A DNA stretch of 12,582 nt, taken from Xanthobacteraceae bacterium (GTDB taxonomy: Bacteria; Pseudomonadota; Alphaproteobacteria; Rhizobiales; Xanthobacteraceae). Both the position numbers and the translations under genes were made by a program. The notes under the pieces are model-generated. The model saw only the letters and a list, made by a program, of their open reading frames with translations, did no database searches and was not told the DNA's origin. Where the stretch lies: the NCBI GenBank assembly GCA_030039655.1, contig JASHVC010000464.1, forward strand, positions 1 through 12,582, in the 5' to 3' direction. Shown here one piece after another: positions 7,385 through 12,582 of this stretch (positions are counted from its first letter, which is position 1; each line of letters opens with the position of its first letter).

Positions 7385-7399
7385 ACGGTTTTAAACTGT
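7385..7399. promoter_or_regulatory. AT-rich imperfect dyad in hmuP-hmuR control region
   Basis: ACgGTTTtAAACtGT is an imperfect palindrome with one mismatched pair about a central T. It lies 56 bases before the hmuP start codon and contains TTTAAACT (7390-7397), repeated exactly 42 bases further on. It is a candidate operator; the binding protein is unknown. Confidence 0.35.
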
Positions 7400-7420
7400 A
7401 AAGCACTAATCAGTTACTAC

Positions 7421-7438
7421 ATTAGAAAGAATTTAAAC
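7421..7438. promoter_or_regulatory. Candidate Irr box (iron control element) upstream of hmuR
   Basis: The sequence ATTAGAAAGAATTTAAAC resembles the rhizobial ICE/Irr-box pattern TTTAGAA-NN-ATTCTAAA, matching about 12 of 15 defined positions. It lies in the shared control region, just upstream of a TTGACA hexamer reading towards hmuR. This agrees with the Irr/HmuP control known for hmuR in Bradyrhizobium. It was identified by eye against a remembered consensus. Confidence 0.45.
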
Positions 7439-7453
7439 TTCGTCCGTTAAGTA

Positions 7454-7482
7454 TTGACAGCTGTAAGGCGTTTGCTTATCGA
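7454..7482 (+). promoter_or_regulatory. Candidate hmuR promoter
   Basis: A perfect TTGACA -35 hexamer (7454-7459) is followed, after 17 bases, by the weak -10-like TATCGA (7477-7482). A poor -10 with an upstream activator-type site would suit a promoter that needs Irr/HmuP. A transcript starting near 7489 would have a leader of about 95 bases before hmuR. Confidence 0.4.
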
Positions 7483-7502
7483 TGGCAATATCCGCTCCGA
7501 GC

Positions 7503-7521
7503 ATGCTGCTATGCGCAGCGT
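7503..7521 (+). promoter_or_regulatory. Small hairpin in the hmuR leader
   Basis: GCTGC (7505-7509) and GCAGC (7515-7519) flank TATGC, and two outer pairs (one G-T) extend the stem to seven. It would form in the 5' leader of hmuR, about 65 bases ahead of the start. No known riboswitch consensus, including the cobalamin one, is recognisable in this leader. Confidence 0.25.
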
Positions 7522-7585
7522 TCTCCGGGCAGGCCCAGCCAGCAAGCCCCCGCGTTAGCGGCAGCCCGCCAGCCCCGGCCAAAAA

Positions 7586-10048
7586 ATGGGGTTGGGGGTT
7601 ATGCGTTGTGTGAGTCGGAGCGCATGTGGCGCGCTCTTTGTTGCCGCCGCCGGTCTGATGCTGCCGGCAATCAGTTCATCAGTGCCCGCACAGACCGTGT
7701 CGCAAGCGCAGCCGCAGCAACAGCCATTGCCGCCTATCAGCGTCGAAGCGTCCAAGCAGCGCCCAAAGCCAAAGCGGACGCTAGCGGGCGCGGCGCGGCC
7801 CCAGCCTGCGCCGAACCCGCCGGTCGTGTCGCCCGGACCGACAACGAGCGTTGCGACCATGACTAGCGAGCCGGTCATCGACACGCTCGCCCCCGTCAGC
7901 GTTCGCGGTCAAGAGCAGATTGGTCAGGCACAGCCGACGCGGCTGTCTGATATCTTGACTGGCATGCCGGGTGTGTGGACCCCAGAACGCCCGGACGATC
8001 CAAGCTCCGCGATCAATATTCGCGGTCTTCAGGACTTCGGTCGCGTCGCGACGCTCGTTGATAGTACGCCGCAGGATTTTCAGCGCTCCGGTCATTTCGC
8101 CAATGGGCTATTCTATCTCGATCCGGAGATGATAGGCGGCGTCGATGTAGTGCGCGGCCCCGTGGCCAACATATATGGTTCCGGCGCCATCGGTGGTGTC
8201 GCCTCGTTCCGCAGCAAAGATATTGACGATATTTTGCTGCCGGGCGAAATCGCCGCAATTCAGGGCCATATCCAGTACAGTTCCAACGGCGATCAATGGC
8301 TCGCCTCGACTTTCGGGGGAATGCGCGGTTCGCTGGGCGACGCCTTTGTTGGCGGCGTTTATCGCGACAGCGGGAACTACATATCGGGAAACGGCACTCT
8401 CACGTCCTTTCAATGCGTCGCAAATTGCGCCGGTTATCCGCTCACGGTGGTTCCAGGCAACAGCGTCATCCCATACACGGGAAACCAAACCGAATCCGCC
8501 CTGGCCAAAGTGACGCTTCGGCCAGGCGAAGGACAGGAAATCAAGCTTAGCGCCATCACCTACAACACCAACTACGACTTCGGCGATACGAACGGGGCGA
8601 GGACCACAATCCCGGGGATCGGCGTCTTTGCCGAGAACATCAAAAATCAAACGGTCACCGGCCAATACACATTCAAGAGTCCAGAGACCCCGCTCATCGA
8701 CTTCAAGAGCAACGTCTACTGGAATCAGACGGATGCTACCGAAACTGTCAAAATCCCCTACGTCCAGGATGGCATTGATTTTTCCGGGCCACCCGGAACC
8801 ACAAGTGGTTTTCTGCTCAATACCGTTGGCTTTAAGATCAACAACACGTCGCGCTTTGACACCGGTCCGTTCCACCAGACCGTGACGTATGGCAGCGATT
8901 TCAACAATGATTCGGTGAATATTGGCACCGCCTGCGGCGCCGATCAGCTCATCAACGGAGCTTGCAACATCAGCCTGACTCCCAATGGCCAACGCAACAC
9001 CTATGGCGGCTTCGTCGAATGGAAGACCAATTATTCCACCTGGTTCGAGATGATCAATGCCGTCCGGTATGACGGGTTCGCCCTCATGGGCGACGGATCG
9101 TCCGAATCCGGCCAGAGGCTTTCACCAAAGACGACGGTCGGCGTTACGCCCATCGCGGGCCTGCAACCGTATGTGACGTATGCCGAGGGGTATCGCGCTC
9201 CATCGGTGACCGAGGCTTTCATATCCGGATTTCATCCCGGCGGATTCTTCTATTTCGAGCCGAATCCGAACCTGCAGCCTGAGGTCGGCAAGACCGAGGA
9301 AATCGGCCTCAATATCAAATACGATGATGTGTTTTCGGCCGGCGACAAGATTCGCGCGAAGTTCAATGCATTCAGAAACGACATCACTGACTACATCGAT
9401 ATGGTGCCAGCCTTTGTCGACTTTACCGGTACGCTGACGCCGCCGGCGCCATGCCAGCCGACGCCGCTCGGTTATACAGACTGTTTTCAATATCAGAATA
9501 TCGGCAGTGCGCGCATTCAGGGACTCGAGTTCGAGGCCAATTACGACGCCGGCAGGTGGTACGCCGGCATTTCAGGCCAACACATCAGGGGCCAGAGCTT
9601 GACGACCAATCCCGCGGTGGCCAGCGCAGGCACCTGCGTCATCGCGCCAAATTCGGTCGGCTGCGCCGGCGCCCCGCTCGCAAGCATTCCGCCCGACCAG
9701 ATCAGCTTCCTGCTCGGTGCTCGTTTCCTTGACCGAAAATTGAGCCTTTCCCTGCGCTGGACGGCCGTCGCGGCAAAATCTCTCAGCCAAATTCCGACAG
9801 CGGCCAGCGACTCTGGCGCAATTGTTCCGATTTTCGATCCATCTCCGAGTTACAACCTGGTCAACCTCTACGCAGGCTATGAAGTGACACCCGAGGTGCT
9901 GGCTGCCTTCTCGATTGAAAATCTGCTGAATGAGAACTACACCAAGTACATGTGCTGCAGCACCAATAGCGGCTACGTCATACCGAGCCCCGGCATCACA
10001 TTCAAAGGCTCACTGACGTTCCACGAAGGCATAAAGGGCAACAGCTAA
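7586..10048 (+). CDS. hmuR: TonB-dependent outer-membrane haem receptor HmuR
   Basis: HmuR binds haem or haemoproteins outside the cell and brings haem into the periplasm using TonB energy. The 820-residue chain has a signal peptide (roughly 1-36, ending VPAQ), a Pro- and Lys/Arg-rich linker (about 40-95), a plug domain (about 114-212, with AINIRGLQDFGRV, VDVVRGPVANIYGSGAIGG) and a 22-strand-type barrel. The haem-receptor signature is clear: YRAP (536-539) and NPNL (560-563) flank His550 in GFHPGG, matching the FRAP/NPNL box with its conserved haem-contact histidine. Two TonB-box-like motifs occur (48-55 and 101-108), and five cysteine pairs sit in the barrel part. The chain ends eight residues after the last strand-like Phe. 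An in-frame ATG at 7601 is an equally good start, since neither has a convincing ribosome binding site and the signal peptide would be intact. It is followed by the haem monooxygenase gene. Confidence 0.95.
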   Translation: MGLGVMRCVSRSACGALFVAAAGLMLPAISSSVPAQTVSQAQPQQQPLPPISVEASKQRPKPKRTLAGAARPQPAPNPPVVSPGPTTSVATMTSEPVIDTLAPVSVRGQEQIGQAQPTRLSDILTGMPGVWTPERPDDPSSAINIRGLQDFGRVATLVDSTPQDFQRSGHFANGLFYLDPEMIGGVDVVRGPVANIYGSGAIGGVASFRSKDIDDILLPGEIAAIQGHIQYSSNGDQWLASTFGGMRGSLGDAFVGGVYRDSGNYISGNGTLTSFQCVANCAGYPLTVVPGNSVIPYTGNQTESALAKVTLRPGEGQEIKLSAITYNTNYDFGDTNGARTTIPGIGVFAENIKNQTVTGQYTFKSPETPLIDFKSNVYWNQTDATETVKIPYVQDGIDFSGPPGTTSGFLLNTVGFKINNTSRFDTGPFHQTVTYGSDFNNDSVNIGTACGADQLINGACNISLTPNGQRNTYGGFVEWKTNYSTWFEMINAVRYDGFALMGDGSSESGQRLSPKTTVGVTPIAGLQPYVTYAEGYRAPSVTEAFISGFHPGGFFYFEPNPNLQPEVGKTEEIGLNIKYDDVFSAGDKIRAKFNAFRNDITDYIDMVPAFVDFTGTLTPPAPCQPTPLGYTDCFQYQNIGSARIQGLEFEANYDAGRWYAGISGQHIRGQSLTTNPAVASAGTCVIAPNSVGCAGAPLASIPPDQISFLLGARFLDRKLSLSLRWTAVAAKSLSQIPTAASDSGAIVPIFDPSPSYNLVNLYAGYEVTPEVLAAFSIENLLNENYTKYMCCSTNSGYVIPSPGITFKGSLTFHEGIKGNS

Positions 10049-10070
10049 CTCGACGGCTGAGAAGATCAAC

Positions 10071-10075
10071 AGGAG
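10071..10075 (+). promoter_or_regulatory. Strong ribosome binding site of the haem monooxygenase gene
   Basis: AGGAG lies six bases before ATG 10082, in the 33-base gap after hmuR. It fixes the start and contrasts with the poor sites of hmuR, hmuU and hmuV. Confidence 0.75.
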
Positions 10076-10081
10076 ACAAGA

Positions 10082-10417
10082 ATGTTCATCGCCATGAATC
10101 GTTTTCGCGTGAGAAGGGGCTCCGAAGAGGCCTTCGAGAGAGTTTGGCAGAGCCGAGACTCTTATCTTCACCGTGTTCCTGGTTTTGTTGAGTTTCATTT
10201 GCTCAAGGGCCCGGAAGCGGAAGATCATACGCTCTATGCCTCACACACTGTGTGGCGGAACAAATCCTCTTTCGAGGCGTGGACGAAATCCGAAGAGTTC
10301 CGCGCCGCGCACGCTCGTGCCGGTAATGAATCTACCGGGCCACTCTATTTGGATCACCCGAAATTTGAGGGCTTTGAAGTGCGTCAAACGGTAATGCCGA
10401 AGGCCGCAGTTGCGTAG
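10082..10417 (+). CDS. Haem-degrading monooxygenase, HmuQ/HmuD (IsdG-like, ABM fold)
   Basis: This 111-residue protein has the antibiotic-biosynthesis-monooxygenase fold and matches the haem-degrading HmuQ/HmuD group of Bradyrhizobium. Such enzymes split the haem ring in the cytoplasm and release iron. The IsdG catalytic set is present with near-identical numbering: Asn6 in MFIAMNRF, Trp67 in FEAW and His77 in AAHA (IsdG Asn7, Trp67, His77). Other family marks are VPGFVEFHLLKG (32-43) and HTVWRNKSSFEAW (55-67). Like other members it should act as a dimer. It follows hmuR by 33 bases and is very likely cotranscribed, which links degradation to receptor expression. Its 3' end forms one arm of an inverted repeat shared with the convergent methyltransferase gene. 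I cannot say whether it is the HmuQ or HmuD orthologue. Confidence 0.92.
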   Translation: MFIAMNRFRVRRGSEEAFERVWQSRDSYLHRVPGFVEFHLLKGPEAEDHTLYASHTVWRNKSSFEAWTKSEEFRAAHARAGNESTGPLYLDHPKFEGFEVRQTVMPKAAVA

Positions 10418-10441
10418 CTGCGATTGCCCGCTAGCTTCGGC
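10396..10441. terminator. Nested inverted repeat at convergent gene ends (possible bidirectional terminator)
   Basis: GCCGAAG (10396-10402) pairs perfectly with CTTCGGC (10435-10441). Inside it CGCAG (10405-10409) pairs with CTGCG (10418-10422). The outer arms fall in the last codons of the haem monooxygenase and methyltransferase genes, which end only 13 bases apart. No T-run follows on either strand, so its role as terminator is inferred from position and symmetry. Confidence 0.4.
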
Positions 10442-11204
10442 GCCGTGCGGTGGTTGCAGTAAACGCGATCGTCGTTGTCCAGTATAACGGATCGCCGCAC
10501 AGCTTGAGGAACTCGTCGAGCGTCGTTTGCGACACGCCGCCTTCGCTTTTGAGTTTGTCGGCGACTTCGCGGATGCCGTAATCCCACCACTGCGCGAACG
10601 CCGAGCCGCCGTTGTAGAGAATGGCGTGGCCTTCGGAGCTGATGTCGATCAGGCCGTCGGCCTGCACCCACGCGGGAACTTTGCGCCCGACGTAGTAGTC
10701 GATCTGATGGCCGTCCGCCCAGCGAATGAATTGCTCCCAGAAACGCTTTTGCGATGGTGGCTCCACGGTCCACGTCGGGTAGAAGTCGGGTTCCTGGATG
10801 AAAAGCCAGCCACCCGGTTTGAGCCAGCGCGCCATCCTGGTCACGACCGCACGGCGTTCAGGAAGATGGTGCAGCAGCGCGCGAATGGCGACGAGGTCAT
10901 AGGGCGCCTCAGGCGGCTCGTCGTGCACGACGTCGAACTTGCGGACCTCCAGATTGCCGCCGGCGATGCCTTCCATCAGGTCGGGACGGATGTCGGTGGC
11001 AACCACATGCCCGGTTGGTCCAACGCGCTGCGCCAGCCACTGCGACAGCGAACCGTTGCCCGCGCCGATCTCCAGGCAACGCCAACCCGCCGCAACGGCA
11101 ATGCGCTCAAGGTGAAAGCGGCTCGACGGGTCGAGCAAATCCGACATCAAGCGGAGCCGATCCCGCTCGCCCTTTAGATCGTGCTGCCAGACGTATTGGG
11201 CCAT
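10431..11204 (-). CDS. SAM-dependent class I methyltransferase
   Basis: This 257-residue protein has a Rossmann-type class I methyltransferase core. Motif I is LEIGAGNGS (44-52, glycine-rich SAM loop), motif II ends in Asp71 of HVVATDIRPD (ribose-binding acid), and the motif IV/post-IV region contains FDVVHD and RALLHHLPERRAV (about 108-120). LKPGGWLFIQEPDF is the usual beta5 region. The C-terminal half (FWEQFIRWADGHQIDYYVGRKV and on) resembles small-molecule methyltransferases of the UbiE/COQ5-like group, but the substrate cannot be told. The start has GAGG about five bases upstream. It lies 69 bases downstream of the cytochrome c gene on the same strand and may be cotranscribed with the sulfite-dehydrogenase pair. 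There is no evident functional link to them or to haem uptake. Confidence 0.9.
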   Translation of the reverse strand: MAQYVWQHDLKGERDRLRLMSDLLDPSSRFHLERIAVAAGWRCLEIGAGNGSLSQWLAQRVGPTGHVVATDIRPDLMEGIAGGNLEVRKFDVVHDEPPEAPYDLVAIRALLHHLPERRAVVTRMARWLKPGGWLFIQEPDFYPTWTVEPPSQKRFWEQFIRWADGHQIDYYVGRKVPAWVQADGLIDISSEGHAILYNGGSAFAQWWDYGIREVADKLKSEGGVSQTTLDEFLKLCGDPLYWTTTIAFTATTARRRS

Positions 11205-11273
11205 GGTGGCCTCAGCGCGGGATCACTTTATCATCCCGTGGTCCGCGAGGAGAGGGGGCGCGCGGCGAAGAAA

Positions 11274-11810
11274 TCAAATTCGGTTCGGGAATTTAATGAT
11301 AAAGTTGTCGTGGTTCGGCATCTTCACCTTGGGCAGGGTCTGCGCGTTCATCGGCTCGTCGGCCGGGATCAGTTTGTTTTCGGCGAACAGATAAGCGCAG
11401 AGGGCGTAGACCTCGTCGTCGGACAGCGTGCGCGGCGTCGGCCACGGCATGGCGCGGCGGATGTAGTCGAACAGCGTCGTCGGCTGGCCCCAGAAATTGG
11501 CGATGGTCTTGTTGGCGGAAATGCCTGGCGCGGTGAGCGACGGGCTGCCGACCAGCATGTTGGCGACACCGCCCTTGCCGGCTTGTCCATGGCACAGCGA
11601 ACAGCCTTTCGTATCGAACAGCTTCGCGCCGTCGGCCGCGGTGCCGCTGCCCGGCGGCAAGCCGGTGCCGTCCGGCAGGATGGTGATGCTCCAGGCTTTG
11701 AGGTCGGCTTCGGAGATCGGCTTGCCGAGGTGCGGCGTGTCGGCGGCGATAGCGGCGGCTGGCGCGAGCGCGAAGAGAAAAAGAGCGCACGTAGCTCTAA
11801 GCGTAGACAT
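11274..11810 (-). CDS. Monohaem cytochrome c, SoxD-like (electron acceptor of the SoxC-type enzyme)
   Basis: This 178-residue periplasmic c-type cytochrome has a signal peptide (1-23, ending AAIAA|D) and a single haem site, CSLCH (70-74). Met121 in RRAMPWP or Met164 in VKMPNHD is the likely sixth ligand. The text around the haem is that of the SoxD N-terminal domain: LGKPISEADLKAWSITILPDGTGLPPGSG before it and TLFDYIRRAMPW, LSDDEVYALCAYLF and KVKMPN after it. Canonical SoxD is about twice as long with two haems; here the second haem domain is absent, and only 69 bases remain before the next gene. The ATG overlaps the soxC-like 3' end by 14 bases and has an AAGGGGAG ribosome binding site (11818-11825) seven bases upstream, inside that gene. 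It probably takes electrons from the molybdenum enzyme and passes them to the respiratory chain. Confidence 0.9.
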   Translation of the reverse strand: MSTLRATCALFLFALAPAAAIAADTPHLGKPISEADLKAWSITILPDGTGLPPGSGTAADGAKLFDTKGCSLCHGQAGKGGVANMLVGSPSLTAPGISANKTIANFWGQPTTLFDYIRRAMPWPTPRTLSDDEVYALCAYLFAENKLIPADEPMNAQTLPKVKMPNHDNFIIKFPNRI

Positions 11811-12582
11811 GCTTGATCTCCCCTTTGCTGTCGACGCCCCAGGCCGTGAGACTGTTGTAGTGCTGGTTGGGAAACGCGTACGGGCTCTTCACCGGTTCTT
11901 TGGTGACGCCACGCAGCGCAACGAAATCGGCGCGCAGCGGCTGTACTGCGCCGGAATCGTCCCAGGCGCGGCTCGTGATCGTCACCGGCTGACCGTCCCA
12001 GCGCCACGGCATACGAAAGCGTGTGAAGGCCTTCGGCGTGGCCGGCCCTTCGACCGCCGCCTTGCCCCACGTCTTGCCGCCGTCGGCAGAGACCATGACT
12101 TTGGTGATGGTGCCACTGCCCGAGTAGGCGATGCCTGATATTTCGTAGTAGCCCGGACCCTTCAGGCTCATGCCGTACGACGGCTTGGTGATGAACGACT
12201 TCACCTCGTTGACGAAATAGAACCGATACGCCTTGCCGTCGGGCAACAGCGGCGAGTAGTTGCGCGTCTCGTAGAAGGTCATGGCCGGCTGATCGGTGAT
12301 CATGAGGCGGCGCAGGAACTTCACGTTCATGTTGCCCTCGTAGCCGGGGAGCAGTAGCCGCATGGGGTAACCGTTGCCGGGCATGAGGCGCTCACCGTTC
12401 TGATAGAGCGCGATCATCGCGTCCTCGTAACCCTTCTTTAGCGGCACGCTGCGGCTCACCAGAAGGTCGTCGGCGCCTTCCGCGACCATCCACACCGCTT
12501 TCTTATCGATGCCGGCTTCGTCGAGGATCGTCGACAGCGGCACGCCGGTCCATTCGGCGCATGAGACGAGGCCGTGGATCTG
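11797..12582 (-). CDS. soxC: SoxC-like molybdopterin sulfite dehydrogenase, catalytic subunit (N-terminus beyond window)
   Basis: This is the C-terminal part (about 261 residues) of a sulfite-oxidase-family molybdenum enzyme. The frame is open to the right edge, where QIHGLVSCAEWTGVPLS marks the core after the molybdenum-ligating cysteine; that cysteine and the Tat signal expected of the family would lie outside. Visible SoxC traits are NGERLMPGNGYPMRLLLPG, EGNMNVKFLRRL, MTFYETRNYSPLLPDGKA and VNEVKSFITKPS of the cofactor domain. The immunoglobulin-like dimerisation domain follows, with MVSADGGKTWGKA and FRMPWRWDGQPVTITSRAWDDSG. The C-terminus has HYNSLTAWGVDSKGEI, as in SoxC proteins. The enzyme oxidises sulfite, or sulfane sulfur in the full SoxCD complex, in the periplasm. 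The SoxD-like cytochrome gene overlaps its end. No soxXYZAB genes are in view, so a stand-alone sulfite dehydrogenase role is more likely, though the right flank is unseen. Confidence 0.92.
   Translation of the reverse strand, partial: QIHGLVSCAEWTGVPLSTILDEAGIDKKAVWMVAEGADDLLVSRSVPLKKGYEDAMIALYQNGERLMPGNGYPMRLLLPGYEGNMNVKFLRRLMITDQPAMTFYETRNYSPLLPDGKAYRFYFVNEVKSFITKPSYGMSLKGPGYYEISGIAYSGSGTITKVMVSADGGKTWGKAAVEGPATPKAFTRFRMPWRWDGQPVTITSRAWDDSGAVQPLRADFVALRGVTKEPVKSPYAFPNQHYNSLTAWGVDSKGEIKHVYA
11818..11825 (-). promoter_or_regulatory. Ribosome binding site of the SoxD-like cytochrome, inside the soxC-like gene
   Basis: On the minus strand AAGGGGAG lies seven bases before the cytochrome ATG and within the last codons of the sulfite dehydrogenase gene. 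It supports the 14-base overlap and coupled translation of the two subunits. Confidence 0.7.

Noticed and set aside
7483..7585. Possible cobalamin or other riboswitch in the hmuR leader
   Set aside because: No conserved B12-box or other aptamer core could be recognised; only a small hairpin is present.
1..12582. CRISPR arrays, insertion sequences, tRNA/rRNA genes, phage or toxin-antitoxin genes
   Set aside because: No regularly spaced repeats, transposase or integrase motifs, tRNA cloverleaf or related genes were seen.

Overview
The window looks like a chromosomal segment from an alphaproteobacterium, most likely a Hyphomicrobiales member related to Bradyrhizobium, Rhodopseudomonas or Pseudolabrys. 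This rests on the GC-rich, densely packed genes, the HmuP/HmuTUV/HmuR haem set with an IsdG-type haem monooxygenase instead of HmuS, and the SoxC/SoxD-like pair. The genus is an inference; no rRNA or tRNA gene is present to confirm it.

Layout, left to right. (1) The 3' part of recJ (plus strand, cut by the left edge) converges on a PhzF-family isomerase/epimerase gene (minus). Upstream of phzF on the same strand is a secreted TolB-like partial beta-propeller protein. Divergent from that is a plus-strand gene for a signal-less periplasmic-binding-protein-fold protein of the 4,5-dihydroxyphthalate decarboxylase family. (2) From about 4258 to 10417 lies a complete haem acquisition module. The minus-strand operon is hmuP-hmuT-hmuU-hmuV (small coactivator, periplasmic haem-binding protein, permease, ATPase). 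Divergent from it, the plus-strand pair is hmuR (TonB-dependent outer-membrane haem receptor) and a haem-degrading monooxygenase of the HmuQ/HmuD/IsdG class. The 256-bp hmuP-hmuR intergenic region is AT-rich and holds an Irr-box-like element plus other dyads. (3) From 10431 to the right edge, on the minus strand, are a SAM-dependent methyltransferase, a monohaem SoxD-like cytochrome c, and the C-terminal part of a SoxC-type molybdopterin sulfite dehydrogenase (cut by the right edge).

How the haem genes work together (family knowledge): HmuR captures haem at the surface and imports it using TonB energy, HmuT carries it through the periplasm, and HmuUV pumps it into the cytoplasm. The IsdG-like enzyme then opens the ring and frees the iron. 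HmuP is known in Bradyrhizobium as a coactivator acting with Irr on such promoters. TonB/ExbBD and HmuS are not in the window. The module converges with both neighbours, has inverted repeats at both ends, and has a visibly lower G+C than the flanks, so it reads as a self-contained cassette.

I did not find a clearly new system. The most interesting points are the cysteine pairs and duplicated TonB-box-like motifs in HmuR, the phased repeats in the hmu control region, the one-haem SoxD-like subunit, and the palindromes at the module borders. No stretch over 300 bases lacks a gene.
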